Assembly (NCBI GenBank): GCA_003439945.1
Contig: QVRM01005435.1
Coordinates: forward strand, 1 to 64,000
DNA length: 64,000 nucleotides
Direction of reading: 5' to 3'
Source of the DNA: Dermanyssus gallinae
Lineage: Eukaryota; Arthropoda; Arachnida; Mesostigmata; Dermanyssidae
A model generated the notes under the pieces. The model was given only the letters and a program-made list of their open reading frames with translations, had not been told where the DNA came from and searched no databases. Both the position numbers and the translations under genes were made by a program. Shown here piece by piece: positions 1-11,591 of this stretch. Within the stretch, counting starts at the first letter, position 1. Each line of letters opens with the position of its first letter.

Positions 1-649
1 TATGTATATGTATATATGTTAATGTATATAGTATATATGTATATATGATATATGTGTATATGTATATATGTATATATATATACGGGTGTTACGTAAAAAG
101 TTGTACTTCTTTCGAGGTTTGATAGAGCTCGGCAAGAAAATAATTTTTCCCAATGGGCGGAAGCCAAGAAAACGTTTTGTTTAGGAGTGAGGATGAAATT
201 TAGAAAGTCGTTTTCTGCCTTATTTTCTCCTACATAGTTGTACAAAATCTACGTTTGCGGGAGAACCAGTAACGCATGAAGCAACCGATCATACCAGTGT
301 GTCGGCGGAAAATTTTGCATAACCTAAATGACACCTAACGCAAGCTAGCAAAAAGCAAATAGGTGGAATAAAAAAAATCATAAAAAGTCGATTTGTGTTA
401 TAACTTACGTTGAAGCTTTCACGTGCAAAATCTAAAAAATTTGCCATTGCGCACAAATGACGAACACTCTCTGACGATAGCAAATTAATGCCCGTCATTT
501 CGTACCAAAGTGATGGTGTGCGTTACGTAGTTGCTGAGAAACTAGGTTTTCGACAGCCATATCAAAAGCAAAGGCATGCATACTTCCTAGCATCTTGACC
601 TGCTTTACACGAAACCACTTCGCAGTCCAGAAACACACCAGCATTATTA

Positions 650-1050
650 TTATAAGAAGTGCTCGAAGTTCCGTCCGCCTACCACTAAACACGTTCTGTA
701 GCGATTGCACAGGCTCTCTTGCACTCGTGTAAATATGTTAGGCATTGCCCTAACGGCGTCAGCAGCGTTGAATATACGGTCAACCAGATCTTCACGCGAT
801 TCAACGGGGGTTTCGTAGACAACACTCTTTAGGTAGCCCACAAAAAAAAGTCGAGGCTTGTTAAATCGGGGGAGCGAGGTGGCCAAGCTATAGACCGCCT
901 CGGCCGATCCACCGATTCTTGAATGCTTCGTTTAGGTATTCTCGAACCGTAGCAGAGTTGTGTGGCGGCATTTTCAGACGAAAGCTTTCCAGGATGCCTT
1001 CTAACAACTGGGTAAACGTATGAATCAAAAAACGCGCGATACGCAGCTGC
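650..1050 (-). pseudogene. Mariner-like transposase, C-terminal half, left arm
   Basis: Three overlapping frames on the minus strand together read as the catalytic and C-terminal part of an IS630-Tc1-mariner transposase: PPHNSATVREYLNEAFKNRW, then RSPDLTSLDFFLW, then GYLKSVVYETPVESREDLVD, ending in GGRNFEHFL. Frame shifts occur around 830-890, and the segment holding the second catalytic Asp (HDGAPPH in the other arm) is deleted here. The DNA-binding N terminus is absent. It is a dead copy, the mirror image of the relic at 1239-1641. Confidence 0.8.
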
Positions 1051-1238
1051 ATCTGATCTGGCGGAAACAAACACACCAGCATTTGTTTACGCTGAGCAGC
1101 CGGCTTTGTTTCGAAATTATTCGCCGTTCGCACAAGCTTCTATCGGAAATTTGCGCGGGCTTTGATTCGGAATTTGTCATTCGAGACGCCAAAACACCAT
1201 TAAAAAAACCGCCAACGCCAAAAGCTATAAAACGAAGT

Positions 1239-1641
1239 GTTAGGTCTGCCTATCGCGCATTTTTTATTATACGTTACCCCAGCTTTTGGAAAGCGTCCGG
1301 AAAGCGTTCGTCTAAGAATGTGGTTCCAGCATGATGGTGCGCCGCCACACAACTCTGCTACGGTTCGAGAATACCTAAACGAAGCATTCAAGAATCGGTG
1401 GATCGGCCGAGGCGGGTCTATAGCTTGGCCACCTCGCTTCGACTTTTTTTGTGGGGCACCTAAAGAGTGTTGTCTACGAAACCCCCGTTGAATCGCGTGA
1501 AGATCTGGTGACCGTATATTCAACGCTGCTGACGCCGTTAGGGCAATGCCTAACATATTCACACGAGTGCAAGAGAGCCTGTGCAATCGCTACAGAACGT
1601 GTTTAGTGGTAGGCGGACGGAACTTCGAGCACTTCTTATAA
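1239..1641 (+). pseudogene. Mariner-like transposase, C-terminal half, right arm
   Basis: The plus strand reads FQHDGAPPHNSATVREYLNE followed by KNRWIGRGGSIAWPPR, typical of the block around the second catalytic Asp of IS630-Tc1-mariner transposases. A deletion and frameshift near 1436-1460 removes the SPDLTSLDFFLW segment. The tail resumes with PNIFTRVQESLCNRYRTC and ends FEHFL-stop near 1641. It is the inverted partner of the left-arm relic. Frameshifts and the missing N terminus make it non-functional. Confidence 0.8.
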
Positions 1642-2227
1642 TAAATAAATGCTGGTGTGTTTCTGGACGTGCGCAAGTGGTTTCTGTGGTAAAGCAGGTC
1701 AAGATGCTAGGAAGTATGCATGCCTTTGCTTTTGATATGGCTGTCGAAAAAACCTAGTTTCTCAGCAACTACGTAACGCAGCACCATCACTTTAGTACGA
1801 AAATGACGGGCATTAAATTTGCTATCATGTCAGAGAGTGTTCGTCATTTGTGCGCAATGGCAAAATTTTTAGATTTTGCACGTGAAAGCTTCAACGTAAG
1901 TTATAACAACAAATCGACTTTTTATGATTTTTTTTATTCCTTCTATTTGCTTTTGCTAGCTTGCGTTAGGTGTCATTTAGGTTATGCAAAATTTTCCGCC
2001 GAACACACTGGTATGATCGGTTGCTTCATGCGTTGACTGGTTCTCCCGCAAACGTAGATTTTGTACAACTATGTAGGAGAAAATAAGGCAGAATAACGAC
2101 TTTTCTAAATTTCATCCTCACTCCTAAACAAAACGTTTTCTTGACTTCCGCCCATTGGGAAAAAATTATTTTCTTGCCGAGCTCTATCAAACCTCGAAAG
2201 AAGTACAACTTTTTACGTAACACCCTG

Positions 2228-3139
2228 TATATACACAGACGCGACTAGATGTGCATCAGTCACGGATTTACCAGTCTAGTATATGCCGCTCTTCTTTTCA
2301 GAAAATAACCTGAGATACTTCCGTGTCAATGCTGCATTCATCTCTCCAATGGTGTGTCGGACGGCCTGAAGCAGAGGAGCGTTTTCGAGAGTAGGCAGAG
2401 TCTCAGGTCACAACTAATCGTGACCTAGCTGCCGAATTCCGCCGATTCTTAGGCGGCCGCCGACCGCGCCGAGATAACTCAGCGGGTTACAGGCTAAATC
2501 CTTCAAAGGCAGTTTAGAGGAGAACTGCGGCCCAAGTCTTGTTATAGGCGTCCAAAGCAGGATGTGGCGAGGGGAACTGTTTTGAGTACGCTTTCAATAT
2601 AATTTAGAAAACAACAACAAGAAGCGTTCTTTTTATCTTCTAAAGTTTAGGAGGTCGACCGTGCCCCGAACTCCCTTAGTTGATTTTAGAACCAAGTTCA
2701 AAATGCTCCGCGTTTAAAAAGTTCTTATATAGTTAAATACAATTTGCTTATTCTCTTGTAATGCATTACAGAAGCGTTGACGTTCAATACTGTACTATAT
2801 TCTAGTGGTTTACCACAATACTACTGTCCTACAGAATTTAACGAAGCAAATTCATAGTGGACAGCAATAAAAAAGCGGCGCACTCAAAAATAGGCAAATG
2901 TTGGATTGTTTAACAACAACGCCTTACCACGCCAAAAACCATAAATCATTTTGTGATTACCTACATCTATAACGCTTCTTTTAGTGAGATTAGCAAAGAT
3001 GATGACTTCTTCTAGAGAAGTACACGCGGGATCCGTAATTAGAGCGCAAACTCCTGGTGTCTCTTCAATCTTTGGCACGAAAATAATACCAATTTCAGTA
3101 ACCGTAATAATATTAACAGTAGGTATGAAATATCTATCT
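2228..3139. other. Unassigned sequence between two transposon relics
   Basis: No gene was recognised. A 93-codon minus-strand frame at 2884-3165 and shorter plus-strand frames match no family I know. The 3' part may be upstream sequence of the LINE relic that becomes recognisable from about 3140. Confidence 0.4.
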
Positions 3140-5640
3140 TTTTTAGGTCGAGGGGGGTTGTTCACACAATAGATAGGAAAACCCGTCCCAGCTCAGCAAC
3201 CTGTATAGATCATATCGCTATAGCTAATTGTTCTGTTTTTTATTCTATCGAGGCAGCTGTGTTTAGAGACCCATTATTTTCAATCATCACTATCCGGATA
3301 ATTATCTCTGTCAACGACGGTAAACCCGTTTCGGTTGTACCTGGAAGGAACATACCTATTTTGCATAGCCGGCATGATCAGCGTAGCATTGATGTATTTC
3401 CTGACTTGGTACGACGGGCCTCCTGGATCAACGTCTATGAGTTTTAGATGTAAGATTCAGCTTTGGAAGCGCTTCGGGCTACCGTGGGCAAGATTTATGA
3501 TAAAGCATTTCCTAATTTGTCTGGACAGTCCTAGTTTCTTCTTGAGACAGCCACACATTCTCTTTTTCCCCGGGGCCTTGTCGGTTGAGGCACACGGTGA
3601 ACAAGCTTTATCGAAGGTATCGGAATCACTTGACGCCTGAGACAAAAGGGCGTACTCATGCGCGTCGAAAGCGGTATTTACGCGCTATTTACCTAGCCAG
3701 AGAGGCTTTCTATAAAAATCGGTTCAATGACATTAAATCGGACTCGTGGCGTTTGTGGAAATGTATTAATAAAGCCTGCGGTAGAGAGCTTTCTAAGGCA
3801 GAGCTTCCATCAGTCTAACTTCCAGCACGGGTCACACGATAGTGAACCAAAGTCGATCGCCGAGAACTAAACCTACATTCGCTACGGTTGGATATAAAAC
3901 TATAACTTGTTGCATCCTTGTACTGATGGGCACCGCCTTCACGAACTATGGCCAAAGGAGACCAAATCATTTTCGTCACCTCGGGTACAGGCCTCTGATG
4001 TTGAGAGTGTGATAAGGAACTTGAATGCTAGCTGATCTTATGGAATCATGGGTGTTCCGGCAAATTGTTTAAAGTTAGCTTCCTCCTCCGTTATTGCAGC
4101 TCGTTTGGCAAGAATAATTAATCTATCATTCAACATGGCTAATTTCCTAGATGTCTGTGATCTACCAACGTAATCCCACTATACAAGGGTAGAGGGAAAG
4201 GTGTCTTGTGTCCAGCTGCCGTCCAATCTCAGTTGTTGACTATATTTTAAAGTTCTTTGAAAAATTAGTGTTACTGAGCCTAAATCGTTATATAAAGGAC
4301 ATTCACTTCCTCTCATTAGATCAATTTGGCTTTCGTAAAAACCGATCGACAGACTTAGCCCTAGCACATCTGTGGCAGCATGGTGTTGACCTCGGTCGAA
4401 ATGGACCAGCCTTGTTTGGGCGTGTTCCTGGACGTAGCGTCTGCCTTCAATTGCCTTGACCATGGATTGTTTACCCAGATGTTGACCCACTTGGGCTGCA
4501 CGTTCTGGTTTAGATCCTATCTTGGGAATAGATTTTAGTCTGTAAAGGTTGGGCCTGTTCAATCTATTTGGCAGCTTGGGCAGCATGTTGGCTTGGGGGG
4601 CTCCACAGGGCTCTATTCTTGGTCCCTTTATGTTTCTAATATTACTGAACTTCATACTCTTTGAAAATTAAAAACGATAACCTGGGAAAGGCGATAGCTT
4701 TTGCTGACGACACGACAGTCTTGTTTCGGCCTTCGACCCGGGCAGCGTTTCTAGTGGTATGATCGCTTCCCTTGAGTTGGTTAAAAACTTGTTAAAGTTT
4801 TTAATGAATACGGATTAGTTGTAAATATGAGCAAAAACCAATACCTTAGTGTTTTCGACCCGCTAGAAGGCTGCTTCAATTGCCCGACAGTTTTCGACTG
4901 GGTGCTAATACGGTAGATCGTTCTCAGGCGATGAGGTGTCTCGGTTTGGTATTGCATTAACATTTATCCTGGCATTCTCACGTAGATCAATTGATACCAA
5001 AGTGCTATGCAGTTATTGCAACTTTGCGAAGATTAAGGCAGGTGGGGGGTTCCCATTGAGGTACTTTTAACTGTCCTGTTTTAACAAGGCCCTGTTTTAT
5101 CTATTTTATGTTATGGTGTTCTGTTGTGGGGTGGTGGGTACAGAGGCATTCTTCGAAGGGTCCAGGTAATTCAAAATGATACACTTCGTGCCATCTTCTC
5201 CAGACGGCGCCGCGAGTCAGTTAATAATCTGTTCGCTGCTTATGACCTTTTACCAGTCTCACAAATATATATTCATAGAGTGGCCACGCCTGCCTACAAA
5301 ACCTCTCGTGGTTTACTACCGGCGGATATAGTATTTCCCTTGGTACCTAGGCGGAGAAGGCAACTGTAGTTGCGGGTAGAGCGACAGTGTTTGTGATACC
5401 GCGGACCAAAAAGAAACTTAGCTCTCATTCCCTATTTTGTCGGCTGCCGCATGTTTGGAGCGATCTACCAGGACGCATACGATCTCTCTCCTCTGTGAGT
5501 ATATTTGTGCAAGAATTAAAAGAATATTTTGCGTCCGGCTCTGGTATAACAGATCGATGAGGGTATTAACAGGCGTTGTGAAGTGAAGAGCTGCGGAGAT
5601 GGTAATTGATTCATGAGTTATAGGAGCTACCACACAAAGG
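3140..5640 (+). pseudogene. Degraded non-LTR retrotransposon (Jockey/CR1-like) ORF2
   Basis: In order on the plus strand are remnants of one ORF2. Near 3160-3300 is an endonuclease end (TRPSSATCIDHIAIANC). At 3585-3818 is an Arg/Lys-rich linker typical between endonuclease and reverse transcriptase. At 4208-4460 are RT blocks (SCRPISVVDYILKFFEKLV, then DQFGFRKNRSTDLALAHLW). At 5124-5369 is the post-RT region (RRVQVIQNDTLRAIF, RRRRESVNNLFAAYDLLPV). Several frameshifts and stops separate these blocks, and the catalytic FADD box is only faintly visible near 4700 (AIAFADDTT with frame disruption). Length and block order fit a Jockey/CR1-clade element. It is dead; the clade is an inference. Confidence 0.8.
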
Positions 5641-6940
5641 GTCGGAAATACTGTTGTGACGAGCCTATTTCCTTGCTACAATGCTGAATCACACCGATGA
5701 ACTGATCACCGGTTTACTGTGTACACACCTGTATATATAACCATGTGACTGTGTAAATTCACTATATTTTATGAAATGTCATTTTTTCCGAACACTTACG
5801 TATTTGTAATGCAGTTTTACAAATAACCCACGTTTTGGATCTGAATCTGTAGTTAGGTGTTTTTTGCTGCGTTTCCTTCAACTTTCGCCCACAATAAAAA
5901 TAGCTATGCATTGCATTTTCCATTGGTAAGCCAGTACTTGGGGCTTTTTGCTCTCCAGGGATTTTGCAGTTCATTGTGCGCTTACTCCACAAGCATGCAG
6001 TTCTTCTACAGCGGCTTGGAAAACGGGAATACATCATAAGGCTTTTACAGGTATCCTATGCATTCCAAGCGTAGGTAACTGCTTTCTGTGGACTAAAATG
6101 GCTAAGACAAAAAGGCAGAGTAGCCAGACCATCATAATAGTCTCAACACGTCCTCACGGAACTCTTTACGCATTGGCACAATCCCCCTTATCTGACCGCA
6201 TGTGAACATGCGGAAATACGAGTTACAGAGAACGGCAGAATCCCCCCCCCCCCTATGTCTGGTAGTGACGCATGCACATCGTGTATCCTCCAACCCTTTT
6301 AAACGAAAAATATATAAAGAAAACGGCTCATATATGACAATTTCTTCACTAGTCTTTTAAAGACAAAATGTTCTGTTGACCGTTTGCGAACCTCGAAGCG
6401 AATACTACAGATTTTTAAGTGAATACAGCATTTTGCGTAGAAGTGTTCGGTTACATGATCATTTGTGAGAAGGGTGACCACATCCCAACAGGGCTCCAGA
6501 ACGTTGAGATCAACTGAAACTTTGCCAGCTAACTATTCTAAGATTTGGAGATTTTTCAAGAATCGCTCTGCGCCTTTGTGTGTAATGACAAGATTCTAAA
6601 TATCAAAGCCACGGGATGGCTCAGAGGCCTGCAAGCATAAAGTACTGACTGAAAAAAACGCCTATCCCTATGCATCAATCCATTGCACGTGCTGTAAAAG
6701 AGCTACATAAACAACTGTTGTAAAAGAGCTACATAAAAAAACACGCACCAAACACACCATTAAATACGAAACAACAGTAAACGTGGAACAGAAACAAAAT
6801 AACTGCTAGATACGACACCCGTCATTAGAATTAGACATTGATGACGCTATGCACCTGCTGCGCTATGCGGTGGCAACCGTGTGATGCGAGGGAGCCCAGT
6901 ATGAGTGACAACAGAGTGTTTTTTTTCTAATGTGGACAGT
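5641..6940. other. Intergenic sequence, no gene recognised
   Basis: There are only short frames without family signatures. A poly(C) run of about 12 lies at 6242-6253. A short direct repeat (GTAAAAGAGCTACATAAA) occurs twice near 6695-6740. This is the 3' flank of RpS20. Confidence 0.5.
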
Positions 6941-6944
6941 CGTT

Positions 6945-6950
6945 TTTATT
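6945..6950 (-). terminator. RpS20 poly(A) signal
   Basis: AATAAA on the minus strand lies about 115 bp beyond the RpS20 stop codon and is followed within 30 bp by a GT/T-rich stretch, the normal layout of an animal cleavage and polyadenylation site. Confidence 0.6.
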
Positions 6951-7064
6951 GTACAGTCCATCGCTGTGACGACGTTCATCTTCCTGCGTGACGTTCGCCG
7001 CGTCAGCTCGGCCCGTCGTCGATGTAGAGACGATGATGAGCCAGCCAGCCAGGCAGCCGTCTTG

Positions 7065-9153
7065 CTACTCGGCGATCGTCACCTCGACTTTGACACCGGA
7101 CTCGAGCACGATGTTCGTGATCTGTTTGACGATGTCGGCAGGCGAGTGCAGGTCGATGACGCGCTTGTAGATCCTCATCTGGAAGCGGTCCCACGTTTTC
7201 GAGCCTTCACCGCACGGCGTCTTACGTGTCGTGATGCGCAGCGTCTTGGTCGGCATCCGGACGGGCCCATGAACCTCGAGTTGCTTGTCCTTGGCCGAGC
7301 GCAGCAGGTCGGTGCACATACGCTCCAGGGCGCGCACGTTTCGTCCGGACAGCGTAATCCTGCAAGAGCAGCACAAATAGACGGAAAGATAGATGGATAA
7401 GTAGATGTACCACGAACGACCATAAACGAACGCTAGTGAAGAGTCAACTAGATGGTGGGCTGAAATAATAATAGTAATAATAAGCATAATTTTTAAACAA
7501 GGGTTTACTATTAATACCATGCACATGTGTATCACAATTACTATAATATCACCTATATAACATCTACAATATTGTTTATACTATTTGTATTGCGTGAGTG
7601 TCAGTGACCACTCAACATCATCTTGGCGTTGCCTTTCTGTAGTTCCAATGGCACTATCTGTCAAAGGAATGGCCCGGTCGATCTTGGCTCCGCTGTGGCC
7701 TCAAAAAGCGCTTCCCAAGCTCTTTTGTCAGCTTAAGTGCATCACTGCCTCAAACAATAATAAAAATGATAATTGAAGACAGTGACGGGGGAGTATAGCA
7801 CCAAGACCATAGTTAGACTAAAATATTTGAGACAACTACTCTGTCTCTTGAAGTGTGCAGAGAGACAACGCCGCTTCGATGGTTGGAGCCATGTGATGTT
7901 ATAAAATAAGGTACTTTGCTAAAAGCGATCAAGTACGTCTGTACGTCACACAGCGGTCTCTCTGGAACCGTGATAATCAATGTTAAAAAAATAATAAACA
8001 TAGGTGCAATAGTGCTACAGAACATGAATATTACTAATCGTTTATAGCAGCACCGGCGCGACTAGAATATTTGAGATAAGTTTTGTCTCTCATAGTGTGC
8101 AGAGAGACAATGCAACTTCCAGATTTGGCGCCATTTGATGACAAGATAGGCTACTGTTGCCTAAACCGACACGTTCGAAATTAAGAGCGGTACCTTTAGA
8201 ACACTAATAATCACTGTTAAGAATTTTAAATATAGGTACAATTATACGGTAGAATCGGTAGCACCAGTACAGACACCAGCGGACACAAGCTTCAACGATT
8301 CGTCATAGGCGCTGAGATCGTGCGGACAATAGTAACTGTACATTTATAACTGTGATATCTAGAAGTGGTATGGTAAGACCACCACTATCTCCGTGCTTTC
8401 CCGCAACGACTTGGGGGTACAGCCAACCAAAGGCGATTATTAATAAGTCTATGATGTAACGACAATACAGGGAAACTATTAGCCATATGAGTAGCAGTTA
8501 ACTTATTTGTTTCAATCTCCACACCAGGAATAATAATGTTTGCACTCTCGAGTTGTTGTGTTTCACTCCACGAAAGCAGCAAAATCAATCAATGTGTTTG
8601 ATCTCCGTTCGACTCTCAGTTTCATCGGCATAGAAGCAGCTCTAACTATATGCATATAACATCATAAACACACGCATCCACCCGACTGTACATGTATTAT
8701 GTAGCGAGGAGCACACATAATTCGTCAAAACCGTCAGTAGGCAATGTCACATCGGTTTGTGTTCAGCACCACTAGGTTCCGAAACAGCATCCATCAGCTG
8801 ACCGCCGAGTAAATCTTCTTCTTAATTTTATTATTATTTTTTCATTGTATTTCAATATGCGCTGGGCATGTTTGCTTTTTGTGGAACGATCTCATGCAAA
8901 ACTTTTACTGGAGAAAATGAAACCAAACTTATTGACTGTTAATAGGCGACACATTGACGCCAAGATGACAGCCAGAAATGGGTAACCTCCGAGACGAGAG
9001 GTTGCGAGTTCTTAGTATTTTTCTATGTGTGCGTAGATATATATAATGGTATGCACGCGGATATGGACCCGCACTGTTCGGCCTACGCTACCTGATCTTA
9101 TGGACGGCCGGCGGCATAGGCTCTTCGGCCTTCTGTTCTTTGTGTGCGGACAT
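7065..9153 (-). CDS. RpS20: 40S ribosomal protein S20 (uS10), two exons
   Basis: Encodes the small-subunit protein uS10, which sits in the head of the 40S subunit. Exon 1 is 9153-9092 ([20 protein letters not shown] plus two bases) and exon 2 is 7359-7065. The donor AG|GTAGCG and acceptor TTGCAG|G restore the Arg before ITLSGRNV, giving 118 residues, the usual length. The uS10 signatures [20 protein letters not shown] and [20 protein letters not shown] are intact and the protein ends VEVTIAE. An in-frame ATG directly upstream (9156-9154) could add one Met. The variable N terminus of the family is confined to exon 1. The single intron of 1732 bp (7360-9091) holds a diverged tandem duplication (see 7817-8255). 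The gene is head to head with ALYREF, about 1.4 kb between start and TSS. Its identity is not in doubt. Confidence 0.97.
7817..8255. repeat. Diverged tandem duplication with conserved hairpin, in RpS20 intron
   Basis: Two blocks of about 200 bp (7817-8030 and 8059-8255), offset by about 242 bp, are clearly homologous but heavily diverged. Both keep a short hairpin: 7842-7867 (TGTCTCT / AGAGACA) and 8083-8110 (TTGTCTCT / AGAGACAA). The loops share AGTGTGCAG. Block 1 has a second possible stem, GTACTT...AAGTAC. Introns of ribosomal-protein genes often host snoRNAs, but I see no complete box C/D or H/ACA signature, so the function is open. Confidence 0.7.
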
Positions 9154-9269
9154 CATCTTGATCAGATTGTGAAGACACTACAGTCACTTCAGCGACTTCT
9201 GGCCGAGATATTCCCAAGGAACAGCGCTGAGCCAGAGCACACGTGTCCACACTATGCTTCGCCTAGGCG

Positions 9270-9276
9270 TAAAAAG
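9270..9276 (-). promoter_or_regulatory. Possible RpS20 start site with TOP-like pyrimidine tract
   Basis: On the minus strand CTTTTTA lies about 117-123 bp upstream of the RpS20 ATG. Ribosomal-protein mRNAs usually begin with C followed by pyrimidines, and this is the best candidate nearby. No TATA box is evident. This is a guess from motif and distance. Confidence 0.25.
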
Positions 9277-9299
9277 ACTTGCCGGAAGTAAACAACACC

Positions 9300-10575
9300 C
9301 GAAACCACTGGCGGCGGCAGGCTTCGATAGCCGGGCGATTGGGGCGGTAGAGGAGGAGCGACGAAATGACGCCTGCTTCTTATCCGTCGTTTAACGCAAG
9401 CGCGCCACATTTAAAAACTGGCGAACTGCGCGCGCGCGCGCGACGCTTTTCTGGCTGAAGAACAGAATCACATTGGTTTCTGGTTGATACTTGTAGACTA
9501 TTTATACGACGAGGCGGAATATGTTAGGCAGGCTCGATGGCCGGTCATGCCATGGAACACTTAAATGCCTTATCGAAGAGATATATTTTAGAATTTGCAG
9601 ATTTGGGAGATTATAATTACAAATAGTAGGTAGAAATAAGCCCGAATACTGTTGTATTATGGGAATAATGGTTGTCACCGTTTTCATACAATCTTCGTTA
9701 GCTGTTCTGTGCCTTTCATGTGCGAATGTTTCGCTCAGTTGGTTTAGTTTCTAGCCGTTGTTTTTTGCTTTATTCTTCAATTCATTAGCTCATAGTAGTA
9801 GTTCTGTGATCAAACGAGCGCGAAGTCGTTTGATTGAGTCGCCGCCAATGTTGCATCTCTACAAAGTTCAAGGTGAAGGCATGTGAAGAAGATGTCCGAG
9901 GTACGAGGCGGACGAGAAGATGAAGTGAAAATAGAAAGACTTTGTCGAGACTGGAAACTAAGAAGAAGCAACCGCGTAAAATGCGCTCGTGTTGACATGC
10001 ACGACTTTCAGATCTACGCATCGTTCCCGCCCCGCAGCCGTGTTAAGCCAAATCCGGCCGGTGACACCGGCGGGGGTGCAGAAAACGCCAAATGCCTGAC
10101 AGCCCGCCTACAGATACATGATCTGTTTGTTTAGTGCAAGTTTTGGCGCGATGTTCTGTCTTGCTTTTTACTGCACTCTCTCTCTCCCTTGACCCGCCAT
10201 ATACAAATATATATATATATATATATATCTCGCCCCCTGTCTGCACCTCCCGCTGCGGACCCCTTTTTCGCATGCTGTCCAGGAATTTCCAAGGTCTTGA
10301 TCTTGCTGCTTTTGGTCGCGAGGCGGTAGCGGTGGTGGCGGGGGGGAGATGCTTTAGAGGCGCCAGATACACAGTGGCAGATCCACGCCAAATCCAATCC
10401 ACGCTTTCCTTTCACTTTGTTTGTGTAAGTAGCAGACGGAAACGCGCTTTTTTTGCGCCTGTTTTGATGCCTGCTCTGCGGCTGCTGCTGCGGCCGGCGC
10501 CACACCGCCGCCGCCGCCGCTTCTCGCCGCTTATGGAGCACGAGTCTGTGTCTATCGGCAAGTCGGCACCTCGCC
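9300..10575. other. Intergenic region between divergent RpS20 and ALYREF
   Basis: No coding signal. The region holds a (CG)n run at 9430-9442, a short (AT)n tract at 10207-10229, and GC-rich sequence close to the ALYREF promoter. Regulatory sequence for both divergent genes is expected here, but no specific site could be named. Confidence 0.5.
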
Positions 10576-10579
10576 GCCA

Positions 10580-10616
10580 TATATAAACGCGATCCGGCCG
10601 CCATGTTTGGTCAGTT
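10580..10616 (+). promoter_or_regulatory. Core promoter of ALYREF: TATA box plus initiator
   Basis: TATATAAA at 10580-10587 is followed by TCAGTT at 10611-10616, an arthropod initiator. The initiator A (10613) lies 33 bp from the first T of the TATA box, close to the canonical spacing. Transcription from 10613 would give a 5' leader of about 980 nt up to the ALYREF ATG, unless introns are removed. This is motif-based only. Confidence 0.6.
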
Positions 10617-11591
10617 CGCGTCTAACTCTCAAGTGTCGAGTAGCTAGCCAGCCAGCCAGACGAACAGGCAGTCAGCGAACCAGTTGGTGGATTCGTTGTT
10701 GTGGCCGTTGTTGAGTAGATGAGAGACATCCCTCGACGCCGCGGCGTTCGTTGTAAAGTGCAGCATCAGCAGCAACAGTAGTAGTTATTGTTGTTGGTGG
10801 TGATGATCTTCTTGTTGTTCTCATCGTCGTCCCTGCTCTTGGTGTTGCTGTTTTAGCGTGTTGTTGTAGCCCTCTTCTTCTACTACTACTACTACTAGGA
10901 CTTCTATCGAGTAGTAACACTGTCGCCGATCAGTATCCGTTTTATTAAACAATATTAATCATTCTTCAGCCGTTGGGCGTGTGTGGTGTAAAGCCCAATC
11001 TGCGTCGTAGCGTTGTCGCAGTGATCGTCGTCGTCGTCCGACATTGTGCTCGCTACAGCAGTTTCAAAGACTCTGGCGAAAATCGCAGTTATTGATATCT
11101 GAATCGTTAGACAGTTTGTTGTTGTTGTTGTGGCTGCATACTCGGCGAAAGTACGTGTCCGAGTTGTAGCACCAGTAGTAATAGTAGCAACAGAGACAGC
11201 AGCAACAGCAGCAGGAGTACGTGGTGAGTGAACCAGTGAAACCGTGAACGACGCGAGAACGTGCCTACGACGACCCTGAACAACAAGAGAGATCGCACAG
11301 CGCGATTCATTGAGCCAATCTAACAAGCAACGGCAGAAGCAGCACCAGCTCCAGAATCAAGCATCGGAATCGCAGGAAGCAAGCGCCCACGAACCAGAGA
11401 GAGAAAAAAAACAGGCGGCGGCTCATCAACGAACTCATCATCCTCAAATCTCTACCGCCAGCACCCGAAGCGAGCCACAGCAGCAGCAGCATCAACAACA
11501 ACATTATCAGCATCGCTACCACAACCACCACCACCACCACTAGCATTACCGTACTATCGCCAACGCTACCACCACCAGCAACAGCAGCAAG
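10617..11591 (+). other. Probable 5' leader of ALYREF, triplet-rich
   Basis: This stretch between the predicted start site and the ALYREF ATG is dominated by GTT, CAG, CAA and CAC triplets. Several short upstream ATG frames exist (for example 11310-11543, encoding a Gln/His-rich string), all explained by low complexity. No domain is encoded. Confidence 0.5.

Larger units (their letters stand above)
83..2227. mobile_element. Palindromic mariner/IS630-like element with long inverted arms
   Basis: The left arm begins CGGGTGTTACGTAAAAAG at 83 and the right arm ends with its reverse complement at 2227, flanked on both sides by TA-rich sequence as expected for a TA-inserting element. The arms stay alignable inward for about 1 kb: positions of matching features sum to about 2310, placing the centre near 1155. 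Each arm carries the C-terminal half of the same degraded transposase, minus strand on the left and plus strand on the right, so two half-elements lie head to head. The left arm lacks about 20 bp present on the right near 1310-1340. The transposase type (RWIGRGG, RSPDLTSLDFFLW) fits the IS630-Tc1-mariner superfamily. It is surely non-autonomous. Confidence 0.85.

Noticed and set aside
2400..2560. GC-rich stretch that looked like rRNA
   Set aside because: No recognisable conserved 18S, 28S, 5.8S or 5S segment on either strand.
8130..8160. Box C/D snoRNA in the RpS20 intron (TGATGA present)
   Set aside because: No box D partner or terminal stem at a suitable distance; kept only as a structured repeat of unknown function.
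10043..10604. Overlapping 100-157-codon frames upstream of ALYREF on both strands
   Set aside because: They lie across the promoter region and an (AT)n tract, with no family match and no splice support.
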